A DNA stretch of 17,491 nt from Ruminococcus sp. (GTDB lineage: Bacteria; Bacillota_A; Clostridia; Oscillospirales; Ruminococcaceae). The position numbers and the translations under genes were made by a program. This document shows positions 1-6,309 of this stretch, in pieces; position 1 is the first letter of the stretch; each line of letters starts with the position of its first letter. The stretch spans positions 1 through 17,491 of the forward strand of contig NZ_JAIKXF010000134.1 of the NCBI RefSeq assembly GCF_024684275.1, written 5' to 3'. A model generated the notes under the pieces. The model was not told where the DNA came from. It saw only the letters and a list, made by a program, of their open reading frames with translations, and searched no databases.

Positions 1-388
1 TATGGGTGCTGATATGAACCAGACACTCAAGGCAATCAAGGAAGCTGAGGCTTATCCGGGCCCATCACTCATCATCGGCTATGCACCTTGTGAGATGCAC
101 TCTATCAAGGGCGGTATGACTAACTGTCAGGCTGAGATGGAGAAGGCTGTTAAGTGCGGTTACTGGAACAACTTCCGTTACGATCCACGTCTTGCTGCTG
201 AGGGTAAGAACCCATTCCAGCTCGATTCCAAGGCTCCAACAGAGTCATATCAGGACTTCATCATGAACGAGGCTCGTTACAGCGCACTCACACGTTCATT
301 CCCAGACCGTGCTAAGGAGCTCTTCGAGAAGGCAGAGAAGACTGCTGCTAATCGTTACGAGTACCTCACAAAGCTCGCTGAGAAGTAA
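1..388 (+). CDS. nifJ: Pyruvate:ferredoxin (flavodoxin) oxidoreductase, C-terminal fragment
   Basis: The window opens inside this gene; only the last 128 codons are visible, read in the frame starting at base 2, and they end in TAA at 386-388. The stretch PSLIIGYAPCEMHSIKGGM, followed by CGYWNNFRYDP and GKNPFQLDSK, matches the end of the thiamine-diphosphate-binding domain and the C-terminal tail of the large single-chain enzymes of anaerobes, which are usually near 1,170 residues. The enzyme oxidatively decarboxylates pyruvate to acetyl-CoA and CO2 in the cytoplasm and passes electrons to ferredoxin, which in Ruminococcus-like fermenters feeds hydrogenase. The iron-sulfur domains lie outside the window. 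A strong terminator at 471-504 ends the transcript. The apparent ATG at base 2 is an internal methionine, not the start. Confidence 0.93.
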   Translation, partial: MGADMNQTLKAIKEAEAYPGPSLIIGYAPCEMHSIKGGMTNCQAEMEKAVKCGYWNNFRYDPRLAAEGKNPFQLDSKAPTESYQDFIMNEARYSALTRSFPDRAKELFEKAEKTAANRYEYLTKLAEK

Positions 389-470
389 GCAGCGTGACGC
401 TCTTCGTTGAAGACCGATCAAACGGAATATTTCCGCTTGAAAACTAACGTGCACATACGAATATAAAATC

Positions 471-504
471 ACTCCCCGATACGAACAGGTATCGGGGAGT
501 TTTT
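471..504 (+). terminator. Rho-independent terminator of the oxidoreductase gene
   Basis: A 12-bp stem, ACTCCCCGATAC (471-482) with GTATCGGGGAGT (489-500), has a 6-nt loop and is followed by a T run to 504. It lies 83 bp after the stop codon in the right orientation. Confidence 0.9.
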
Positions 505-621
505 GCAGCGTGACACTGCACCCTTGCCACGTTGACGCTCGTAAACTCGCTCACTCTCTGCAAATCAGATAGTCTGCTATCGCTTACGGCAGTTTAACGT
601 GTACTATGTACAAACGAATGT

Positions 622-656
622 AAAAAAACTCCCCGAGACAGCTATCGGGGAGTTTT
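622..656 (-). terminator. Terminator of the 661-1865 operon
   Basis: The stem AAAACTCCCCGA (625-636) pairs with TCGGGGAGTTTT (645-656). Read on the minus strand it sits directly after the stop codon of the last gene and is followed by a run of T (A at 622-628 on the plus strand). It may also work on the plus strand. Confidence 0.8.
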
Positions 657-660
657 GGTT

Positions 661-1092
661 TTACATTGTTTTGTTGTAGTATATCCTCACAACTACTGTA
701 ACCAAAGCCGTAAAGCAGGCTGCAGCGGCAAGGGCAATACTTATGCCGATATTGAAAAACGAAGCTATGACGGAAGCGAATGAGATACATATAAGACTTA
801 TTATAAGCGCTGTATTGCATGTTTCCTTATTCAGCATGATATTACGCTCGTCCGTTTCTTCTATGTACATCTTTTTGAGCTTATCTTCATTATGAAGAGC
901 CGAATACATACGCGCAAGATTAAACACCGCTGTAACAAGCGCACCGCTGACAGCACCGTATATCATTCCGCTTGCGTAATCCACGTCTTTCTTAGTGATT
1001 ATTTGCATCACGATAAGTACAAACGGTACAAACAGACAGCAAAAGGTTGATATCCAGAGCTTTTTCTGTAATTTCTTCTTGAATTCTTCCAT
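661..1092 (-). CDS. Small membrane protein, paralogue of the next gene upstream
   Basis: A 143-residue protein with about four hydrophobic segments (near residues 12-32, 42-62, 93-113 and 116-136) and a charged central stretch KLKKMYIEETDERN between helices 2 and 3. It has the same length as the product of 1104-1535 and shares its start (MEEF), an SG-x2-YG motif in helix 2, the KLK-MYI-DERN linker and a YYNK ending, so the two are tandem duplicates. The start is supported by AAGGAGGA at 1098-1105, which overlaps the stop of the upstream gene, implying one polycistronic mRNA. I do not recognise a named family with certainty. Small membrane proteins with a central DER motif often sit beside Cro/CI-type regulators in Firmicutes, as here. 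Function unknown. Confidence 0.85.
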   Translation of the reverse strand: MEEFKKKLQKKLWISTFCCLFVPFVLIVMQIITKKDVDYASGMIYGAVSGALVTAVFNLARMYSALHNEDKLKKMYIEETDERNIMLNKETCNTALIISLICISFASVIASFFNIGISIALAAAACFTALVTVVVRIYYNKTM

Positions 1093-1103
1093 AATTATCC
1101 TCC

Positions 1104-1535
1104 TTATATTTTCTTGTTGTAATATGCCGAAACACCTACTTCGATAAGCGAATATATTACGATCGCTATACTAAGTGTCATTGAAACAGTTTCACTGAAT
1201 GCGCCTGCAATTATTGCTGCAATAGCAGTCACAAAAAGGTAAATAGTATTTGATGTCCGTGCTGATTCCTTCAATATCTGCTTGTTGCGTTCATCGTTCT
1301 GCTGTATGTACATCTCCTTCAGCTTCACATCATCTTTCAGAGCCATATTGAATCTTACCGAATAGCCGATCCCCAAAGCAACCATAGCTCCTGTAACTCC
1401 GTAGAGAACGCCTGAGAAATAGCTGTCACTATCCCTTGTCAGTATCTTATATATCAACAGTGAAGCGATAACCAGAACGCACAATATTCGCATTACTATT
1501 AATTCCCTATGTATTTTCTTTCTGAATTCTTCCAT
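1104..1535 (-). CDS. Small membrane protein, paralogue of the next gene downstream
   Basis: A 143-residue protein with about four predicted membrane helices and the polar linker KLKEMYIQQNDERN between helices 2 and 3. It aligns end to end without gaps with the product of 661-1092 but has diverged strongly in the helices, so the duplication is not recent or the copies have specialised. The start is supported by a strong AAGGAGGA site at 1541-1548, which overlaps the end of the regulator gene upstream; translation of the two is probably coupled. Its position behind a regulator and a micropeptide suggests a membrane module whose level the regulator sets. No catalytic motif is visible and I assign no function. 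Confidence 0.85.
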   Translation of the reverse strand: MEEFRKKIHRELIVMRILCVLVIASLLIYKILTRDSDSYFSGVLYGVTGAMVALGIGYSVRFNMALKDDVKLKEMYIQQNDERNKQILKESARTSNTIYLFVTAIAAIIAGAFSETVSMTLSIAIVIYSLIEVGVSAYYNKKI

Positions 1536-1546
1536 AATAATCCTCC

Positions 1547-1753
1547 TTATAAGTTCTCCTCGCCCTCGAATATGAACAGCTCCTCAATGGTAGTGCCGAA
1601 GAACTGCGCCGCCTTATGGGCGAGAGTGAGAGATGCATTGTATTTCCCGTTTTCCAGTGATATAATAGTCTGCCGCGTGACGCTGAGAGCGTCGGCAAGC
1701 TCCTGCTGCGTGACCTTTCTGGCTTTCCGCAGCTCCTGAATTTTATTTTTCAT
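1547..1753 (-). CDS. Cro/CI-type (HTH_XRE) transcriptional regulator
   Basis: A 68-residue protein that is essentially one helix-turn-helix domain: IQELRKARKVTQQELADALS, followed by TRQTIISLENGKYNASLTLA, and a final segment FFGTTIEELF. This is the classic five-helix fold of the Cro/CI family, in which T-R-Q-T-I-I-x-L-E is the recognition region. I chose the ATG at 1751-1753 over the upstream in-frame ATG at 1801 because it carries an AAGAAGGAG site at 1761-1769 and starts where the family starts. The first codons overlap the end of the 40-residue ORF by 11 bp. Regulators of this minimal size usually bind as dimers and control their own operon; the GTAAAGC boxes around the promoter at 1886-1958 are the natural target (inference). 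Confidence 0.92.
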   Translation of the reverse strand: MKNKIQELRKARKVTQQELADALSVTRQTIISLENGKYNASLTLAHKAAQFFGTTIEELFIFEGEENL

Positions 1754-1865
1754 GTTTATTCTCCTTCTTTGCCCTGCCGCTATAAGCAAAAACGACCGCA
1801 AGTGCTGTAGCTGCTGTCACCCACGGCAAAGCCGCATCGATGAAATCGAGTAAAAACTCAGCCAT
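1743..1865 (-). CDS. 40-residue single-helix membrane micropeptide
   Basis: A short ORF starting at the ATG complementary to 1863-1865, with a very strong TGAGGAGGTA site at 1871-1880. It encodes a polar start (MAEFLLDFIDA), a hydrophobic stretch of about 18 residues (ALPWVTAATALAVVFAYS) and a basic tail GRAKKENKHEK. It is the first gene after the consensus promoter and its end overlaps the start of the regulator gene by 11 bp, so the regulator is likely translated by coupling. Ribosome site, promoter and overlap together make it a credible real gene. It could be a membrane anchor or sensor partner of the regulator or of the two membrane proteins, or only a leader peptide. No homologue is known to me. 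Confidence 0.7.
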   Translation of the reverse strand: MAEFLLDFIDAALPWVTAATALAVVFAYSGRAKKENKHEK

Positions 1866-1885
1866 GATATTACCTCCTCACTGAT

Positions 1886-1958
1886 GTAAAACTTGCTTTA
1901 CTTTGTCTGTGATTATAGTATAGCACGCTTTACATTTTTTGTCAAGCCAGCTTTACAT
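1886..1958. promoter_or_regulatory. Candidate operator array: repeated GTAAAGC boxes
   Basis: The plus-strand motif GCTTTAC occurs at 1895-1901, 1927-1933 and 1950-1956; the last two continue as GCTTTACAT. The first forms a near-palindrome GTAAAAC-TT-GCTTTAC (1886-1901). The three boxes lie downstream of the -10, inside the spacer and upstream of the -35, a layout suited to repression by the adjacent Cro/CI-type regulator. Binding is inferred. Confidence 0.6.
1917..1945 (-). promoter_or_regulatory. Consensus sigma-A promoter for the micropeptide-regulator operon
   Basis: On the minus strand TTGACA (1940-1945) and TATACT (1917-1922) are separated by exactly 17 bp. The first start codon lies about 50 bp downstream. 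Confidence 0.9.
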
Positions 1959-1978
1959 ATTTTTATATTTTAACATAA

Positions 1979-2007
1979 GAGCTCCCCGACATAATATCGG
2001 GGAGCTC
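1979..2007 (-). terminator. Probable terminator of the 2018-3439 operon
   Basis: An 11-bp stem, GAGCTCCCCGA (1979-1989) with TCGGGGAGCTC (1997-2007), lies just after the stop codon of the last gene. The minus-strand tail is T-rich but not a clean T run. The stem core is the same CTCCCCGA/TCGGGGAG as in the two terminators at 471-656. Confidence 0.65.
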
Positions 2008-2017
2008 TTTCTCACTA

Positions 2018-2509
2018 TTAACTTCTTGCTCTCATAAGCTTCCTGTACTGTATCCTCTTGATGATATAAAGTATCTGCCAGAAGACGAGAAACGGGAATA
2101 CAGGGATAAGTGCTCCGAATATAATAACTCCGTACCACACAAAGTATTCATAGAAGGCTTCTCCACCATAGGTAGTAGATGACATGAATGTAAAGCCGTC
2201 CGCCATGCCGTAAAAAGAATATATCACCAACCATACAAATGGCACGAAGGACAGTATAAAGCTTGCTTTATAGAGCTTGGATATAGGCTTCTCACCTGCT
2301 TCAGCACGTTTTCTCAGTCTCCACGACACCAAAACAGCCAATACACCGAATAACGACAGGAATGTGCCCCATAATGGCAGAACCATTGTCTCATCATCAA
2401 GCTCACCGAGTCCTTTTTCCAATTCCAGCCACGAATACAGCAAAAATGATATCGCCAAAACTGCACAGCTTCCGAATACCGCCAATAAAACCTTTTCATA
2501 CTTTTTCAT
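2018..2509 (-). CDS. Four-helix membrane protein, third of three tandem paralogues
   Basis: A 163-residue protein with four hydrophobic segments (about residues 8-27, 46-65, 84-104 and 123-152) and short polar loops. Shared features with the two genes upstream are a KVLL-x-VFG-like first helix, a basic stretch after helix 2, a SFVPFVWLVIYS-type third helix followed by a small G/F/Y-rich loop, and a last segment ending PVFPFLVFWQILYI. Its ATG overlaps the stop of the upstream gene by 4 bp (2506-2509), with GGAG just before. That arrangement and the common architecture indicate a tandem duplication transcribed together. I do not recognise the family, and no transporter or enzyme signature is visible. 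Function unknown. Confidence 0.85.
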   Translation of the reverse strand: MKKYEKVLLAVFGSCAVLAISFLLYSWLELEKGLGELDDETMVLPLWGTFLSLFGVLAVLVSWRLRKRAEAGEKPISKLYKASFILSFVPFVWLVIYSFYGMADGFTFMSSTTYGGEAFYEYFVWYGVIIFGALIPVFPFLVFWQILYIIKRIQYRKLMRARS

Positions 2510-2997
2510 AAGCTCAGCTCCTTTTCTGCCTTTTTTGCTTTATGACGTCCTGTCAGATAAATTATCTGCCAGATGATACACAGAGGAAGCACAGGGATTA
2601 TAAGGATACCGCCGAAAACAACTGCTACAATGAAGCCTTCAAAGCCGTAGCACTTCGACCACAGGAAATCCACACCTGCTATAGCACTGTACAGCCCATA
2701 GAGCAGGAGCAGAGCGGCAGGCAAAAATGATATTGCGAACCATATCTTATCAGTCCTTGTTATCCTTAACTCGCGTTTTTTTCTTCTCTTGACTATTGCG
2801 TGAACGATAAACAGCGTTATCAGACCTATCACCGACACTGCTAATATTAATCCGTATGCCGAGAATATGGGATAAGTAATATAATCAAGAAATCCACCGC
2901 TGAAGCCGTATCTCATTCCCCTGTCTATGCATTCCGCAAGATATACGCATATTCCCAGACCAAATACGCCTATAAGCACCTTTTCGACCTTATTCAT
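2506..2997 (-). CDS. Four-helix membrane protein, second of three tandem paralogues
   Basis: A 163-residue protein, the same length as its downstream paralogue, with hydrophobic segments near residues 6-23, 44-67, 85-105 and 122-152. It has a KRRKKRELR basic patch after helix 2, SFLPAALLLLYGLYSAIAGV in helix 3 and IPVLPLCIIWQIIYL at the end. The start at 2997 has AAAGGAG upstream, overlapping the end of the preceding gene. The conserved end P-V-L-P-x-x-I-x-W-Q-I is the strongest family mark across the three proteins. No signal peptidase site or lipobox is visible, so it is an integral membrane protein of unknown role. Confidence 0.85.
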   Translation of the reverse strand: MNKVEKVLIGVFGLGICVYLAECIDRGMRYGFSGGFLDYITYPIFSAYGLILAVSVIGLITLFIVHAIVKRRKKRELRITRTDKIWFAISFLPAALLLLYGLYSAIAGVDFLWSKCYGFEGFIVAVVFGGILIIPVLPLCIIWQIIYLTGRHKAKKAEKELSL

Positions 2998-3001
2998 AAG
3001 A

Positions 3002-3439
3002 TCAGCTCCTTTCAGAAATTCTCTTTTTCCTCAGCTTTATACACAATGCTATGAATCTGATCTGCACTATAACTGCCATTGGTATAGCAGGTATCACCGT
3101 AAGCAGTAACGTTGTTATCAGAAAAGTCTCAGAGAATGCCTCCCAGCCGTGTTTTTTGCGGAATATCATTCCTCCGCCTGTACCGTTGACTGCTGCATCT
3201 ATGGACCAGTAAAAGCAGAGCATTATGGGAATAAACGAAAGCACAAATAGAATGCTCAGCCATACAGGCACTCTGTCTCTTTCCTTACTGCCGATAAAAT
3301 GTGATATTATTACACCGAAGCCCATACTGAGCCCTATGGTAAACAGAATACGCAAGCTCCATGCAAATATAAGTGAAGCAGCACCGATCACTGTCATCAC
3401 CGCTGAAACAATAAGCAATACTTTCATTGACTTTTTCAT
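3002..3439 (-). CDS. Four-helix membrane protein, first of three tandem paralogues
   Basis: A 145-residue protein with hydrophobic segments near residues 5-25, 26-45, 58-80 and 100-130. It has SILFVLSFIPIMLCFYWSIDAAVNG as the third helix and TVIPAIPMAVIVQIRFI near the end, the same plan as the two downstream genes but shorter between helices 1 and 2. A GTG at 3443-3445 is in frame, but it lies inside the GGGGGGAG ribosome site; the ATG at 3437-3439 is at the proper distance and begins MKKSMKVLL like its paralogues, so I take that as the start. It is the promoter-proximal gene, next to two palindromes and an extended -10 promoter. Function unknown. Confidence 0.83.
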   Translation of the reverse strand: MKKSMKVLLIVSAVMTVIGAASLIFAWSLRILFTIGLSMGFGVIISHFIGSKERDRVPVWLSILFVLSFIPIMLCFYWSIDAAVNGTGGGMIFRKKHGWEAFSETFLITTLLLTVIPAIPMAVIVQIRFIALCIKLRKKRISERS

Positions 3440-3464
3440 AGTCACTCCCCCCTTTTCTGATATT

Positions 3465-3473
3465 ATAATACCA
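3465..3473 (-). promoter_or_regulatory. Extended -10 promoter for the triplet of membrane proteins
   Basis: On the minus strand the sequence is TGGTATTAT, a TGn extended -10 (with an overlapping TATAAT at 3462-3467), about 26 bp before the chosen start. No good -35 is seen at 17 bp, so help from an activator or reliance on the extended -10 is possible. Confidence 0.55.
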
Positions 3474-3493
3474 TATTAAAGGCAGCACATTAA

Positions 3494-3534
3494 AGTGTCA
3501 TTTGTCACTATTTCAGTGACATTTGTCACTGAAA
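3494..3534. promoter_or_regulatory. Tandem palindromic operator, AGTGACA-TT-TGTCACT
   Basis: A perfect inverted repeat with 11-bp arms (TTTCAGTGACA, central TT, mirrored arm) spans 3511-3534. A second copy with one mismatch, AGTGTCA-TT-TGTCACT, lies at 3494-3509. The centres are 21 bp apart, two helical turns, so two dimers would sit on one face of the DNA. They lie about 20-60 bp upstream of the extended -10, a position suited to an activator or an upstream repressor. The binding protein is not identified. Confidence 0.65.
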
Positions 3535-3567
3535 AATCCGCATCTGTGAAAGCTCACAAATGCGGAT
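3531..3567 (-). terminator. Hairpin terminator upstream of the palindromic operator
   Basis: A 14-bp stem with one C-A mismatch (3536-3549 with 3554-3567; ATCCGCAT pairs with ATGCGGAT at the base) is followed on the minus strand by TTTTTC. It would insulate the membrane-protein triplet from transcription coming from the glycogen genes. Confidence 0.65.
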
Positions 3568-3737
3568 AATAGTTTTGTATAAAACGCAGAACTCAAAAAT
3601 TATTTTTCTAAAATTCAACCTGTTTGCATTGAAAAAACGCGTTTTTGGGAGTATATATGAGGGAGGATAATGCTTATTATTGAGGCAGCCGTTCTGAAGA
3701 AGATTTTCCCGTATCCCATTCAGTGACCGTTATTTCG

Positions 3738-3812
3738 TTTTTTCTATGATAGAGCCCCAAAACAAATTTGCCCCCTCTTATAAACTAAAAGGTGGCTCTA
3801 TCATAGAAAAAA
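3738..3812. repeat. Perfect 19-bp inverted repeat around a 37-bp loop
   Basis: TTTTTTCTATGATAGAGCC (3738-3756) is exactly complementary to 3794-3812. The T/A runs are inside the arms and no T run follows on either strand, so it is not a normal terminator. A 75-bp total length suggests a tiny MITE-like or dispersed element, or a long RNA hairpin in the 3' region of the glgP transcript. It lies in the gene-free stretch 3440-3941. Confidence 0.75.
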
Positions 3813-3828
3813 CCAGCTAAAAGTCTTT

Positions 3829-3923
3829 GGAAAGGGGTTCGGGGTGACTCCCCGCAGTGCGGGGAGATGTCCGCAGGACAGAGGGGCGCGCCTCCGTCAG
3901 AGGAACCTTTCCTCAGAAAGGTT
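3829..3923. other. GC-rich multi-hairpin element downstream of glgP
   Basis: An outer stem GGAAAGG (3829-3835) with CCTTTCC (3906-3912) can enclose hairpins CTCCCCGC-AGT-GCGGGGAG (3848-3866), TGTCC-GCA-GGACA (3868-3880) and a GAGG/CCTC pairing. The 3' arm has an alternative partner, AACCTTTC-CTCA-GAAAGGTT (3904-3923). No protein gene is visible. It is probably a dispersed intergenic repeat or a structured 3' UTR. Confidence 0.5.
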
Positions 3924-3941
3924 TTCCCCGATAAATAGCTG

Positions 3942-6287
3942 TTATTTTATCTTCCAAATATTCTCAGCGTAGTCTGCAATAGTTCTGTCAGAGCTGAACT
4001 TGCCTGCATTGCACATATTCAGCCACTGCTTTCGAGCAAAGCCCATTCTGTCTGCACTGTAGTCGCTTACACAGCGAAGCTTTGTCTCAACGTAGTCCCT
4101 CATATCTCCGAGGAGGTAATAATGGTCTGGAGTATGCCAGCTTGCGCCGTCAAGGAGAGCCATGTACAGCTCGCGGAAATCACCGCTTCCGCCGTCGGAA
4201 ACAGTGCCGTCGATAAGTGATGATACCACCTTTCGTATCATATCATCAGATGAAAAGATACTGCGGCTGTCATACTCGAGAACTATCTTCTCCAATTCCT
4301 CAACACGGGCGCCGAAGATGTAGTTGTTCTCCTCGCCTGCCTCCTGCACTATCTCGATGTTAGCACCGTCGTAGGTACCGAGAGTTACCGCACCGTTGAG
4401 CATAAGCTTCATATTGCCCGTTCCGCTTGCCTCAGTGCCTGCGGTAGAAATCTGCTCTGAAACATCAGCCGCCGCAACAAGCTTCTCGGCGTAGGAAACA
4501 TTATAATTCTGCACGAATACCACCTTGATAAGGTCACGGGTATCCTTGTCCTCTGAGACTACCTTGCCCACTTCATTGATGAACTTGATTATTGCCTTTG
4601 CACGGCGGTATCCCGGAGCAGATTTAGCTCCGAATATAAATGTTGTGGGCTTGAAATCCGTTATACTTCCGTCCTTTATTCCGTAGTATATCCACAGTAT
4701 GGAGAAGGCATTGAGAAGCTGTCTCTTGTATTCATGCAGGCGCTTTATCTGAATATCGAAAACAGAATTTTCGTCGATCTCAATCCCGTCGTGTGCCTTA
4801 ATGAACTCAGCCAGCTGACGCTTCTTGCCCTGCTTTATGTCAATAAAGCGTCGAAGCACGTTCTCATCATAGGCATATTTTGCAAGCTCCTTGAGCCTGT
4901 CGAGGTCGTTTATCCAGTCGTCACTGCCAAGAAGCTCCGTAATATACGCGGAAAGCTCCCTGTTGCAGAGCGCTATCCAGCGGCGCTGAGTGATACCGTT
5001 TGTCTCGTTGCGGAAGCGCTCGGGATATAGGCTGAACCAGTCTGCGAGAACAGTGTCCTTTAGTATCTGTGTGTGTATCTCAGCAACGCCGTTGATATGA
5101 CTTGACGCATAACAAGCCATATCCGCCATATGGATAAGGTCACCCTTGATTATTTTAATGCGGTCTATCTTGGAGCGCTCCACGCCCTTTGCGTACATTT
5201 CCGCCATAAGAGCCTCGTTTATCTGGATAATAATAGCGTATATCCTCGGGAGAAGCTCCTCCACAAGGTCTGTGCGCCACTTTTCCAGAGCCTCCTGCAT
5301 AACGGTATGATTAGTGTAATTGAATATTCTCTTAGCCATTTCAAGGGCTTTCTCGAAGGTGAAGCCCTCGTTATCCACAAGCTGTCTGATAAGCTCGGGG
5401 ATAGAGATAACAGGGTGAGTATCATTAAGCTGTACGGAGATGTAGTCCGCTAAGTTGTCGAGAGTACCGTATCTTGCCTTGTGCTTCCTAATAATATCGG
5501 TCAGTGAAGCACAGCTGAAGAAATACTGCTGCTTTAATCTCAGCTTCTTGCCCTCGTCTGTATCGTCGTTAGGATAGAGCACACGGGATATATCCTCGGC
5601 GTATATCTTCTCCTTTGAAGCCTCAAGATAGTCCTGCTTGTTGAATACGTCAAAGTCGAACTCCTTGACGGGCTCAGCCTGCCAGAGTCTCAGCGTTCCC
5701 ACGTTTTCGGTGCGGAAACCGAATACAGGCATATCATAGGGCACTGCCTTTACGGTCTGACCGCTGTACTCAATGAGAACTGTATCCTCATCACAGCGAA
5801 CTGACCACGGGTCGCCGTATTTTGTCCAGTCATCGATGTCCTCCCGCTGAAAGCCGTCAACTATAGACTGCTTGAAAAGTCCGTACTTATAGCGTATCCC
5901 GTAGCCGTCAAGAGGGAGCGCCAGTGTAGCTGCGCTGTCAAGGAAGCAGGCGGCAAGTCTGCCGAGACCGCCGTTTCCGAGGGCTGCGTCCTCTATTTCC
6001 TCAAGGCTTGCAAGGTCAAGCCCAAGCTCCGAGAATATCTTCTCCACCTCGTCGCAGATACCCAGAACAAGCAGGTTATTGTACACTGCACGTCCCACAA
6101 GGAACTCCATTGAGAGGTAAGCTGCACGGCGCTTTGAAAGGTGCTCCTGACGGGCATTGTCCCAGCGGTCAGCAAACATCTCCATAACGGTCTTGCCGAG
6201 AGCGTCGTGAAGCTGCTGCGGTGTGGCAGACTTTATATCCTTCGGAAGTCTTCCTGTGAATTTTTCCATAAACATTTTCTTATCCAT
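3942..6287 (-). CDS. glgP: Glycogen/maltodextrin phosphorylase (GT35)
   Basis: A complete 781-residue alpha-glucan phosphorylase, close to the usual 750-840. It removes glucose units from the ends of alpha-1,4-glucans with phosphate, giving glucose 1-phosphate, in the cytoplasm. Visible family marks are ALGNGGLGRLAACFLDS with YGIRYKYGLF near the N-terminus, NDTHPVISIPEL, the IKRLHEYKRQLLN block, and the pyridoxal-phosphate site EASGTGNMKLMLNGA, in which K627 is the expected cofactor lysine. The start at 6287 follows a GGAG at 6297-6300. It lies 152 bp downstream of the 4-alpha-glucanotransferase gene on the same strand, a standard pairing in which the transferase lengthens short maltodextrins for the phosphorylase. 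Whether glycogen or maltodextrin is preferred cannot be read from sequence alone. Confidence 0.96.
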   Translation of the reverse strand: MDKKMFMEKFTGRLPKDIKSATPQQLHDALGKTVMEMFADRWDNARQEHLSKRRAAYLSMEFLVGRAVYNNLLVLGICDEVEKIFSELGLDLASLEEIEDAALGNGGLGRLAACFLDSAATLALPLDGYGIRYKYGLFKQSIVDGFQREDIDDWTKYGDPWSVRCDEDTVLIEYSGQTVKAVPYDMPVFGFRTENVGTLRLWQAEPVKEFDFDVFNKQDYLEASKEKIYAEDISRVLYPNDDTDEGKKLRLKQQYFFSCASLTDIIRKHKARYGTLDNLADYISVQLNDTHPVISIPELIRQLVDNEGFTFEKALEMAKRIFNYTNHTVMQEALEKWRTDLVEELLPRIYAIIIQINEALMAEMYAKGVERSKIDRIKIIKGDLIHMADMACYASSHINGVAEIHTQILKDTVLADWFSLYPERFRNETNGITQRRWIALCNRELSAYITELLGSDDWINDLDRLKELAKYAYDENVLRRFIDIKQGKKRQLAEFIKAHDGIEIDENSVFDIQIKRLHEYKRQLLNAFSILWIYYGIKDGSITDFKPTTFIFGAKSAPGYRRAKAIIKFINEVGKVVSEDKDTRDLIKVVFVQNYNVSYAEKLVAAADVSEQISTAGTEASGTGNMKLMLNGAVTLGTYDGANIEIVQEAGEENNYIFGARVEELEKIVLEYDSRSIFSSDDMIRKVVSSLIDGTVSDGGSGDFRELYMALLDGASWHTPDHYYLLGDMRDYVETKLRCVSDYSADRMGFARKQWLNMCNAGKFSSDRTIADYAENIWKIK

Positions 6288-6309
6288 ATTCCCTTACTCC
6301 TATTCTTGA

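Larger units (their letters stand above)
389..656. repeat. Two related intergenic segments, each ending in a terminator
   Basis: Two segments, 389-504 and 505-656, both begin with GCAGCGTGAC. Both end with a related block: TAACGTG, then ACGAAT, then TAAAA, then a CTCCCCGA/TCGGGGAG hairpin. The middles differ. This looks like an old duplication of the 3' flank of the oxidoreductase gene or two copies of a dispersed element. No gene is visible in it. Confidence 0.6.

Noticed and set aside
661..1865. A classic toxin-antitoxin system
   Set aside because: A regulator with a micropeptide invites the idea, but no known toxin family is recognisable and the two membrane proteins are large for type I toxins; kept only as an open possibility.
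3670..3726. An 18-codon plus-strand ORF (MLIIEAAVLKKIFPYPIQ) after GGGAGG
   Set aside because: The ribosome site is only 3 bp from the ATG, no promoter is evident and the ORF lies in a repeat-rich gene-free region; not enough to call a gene.
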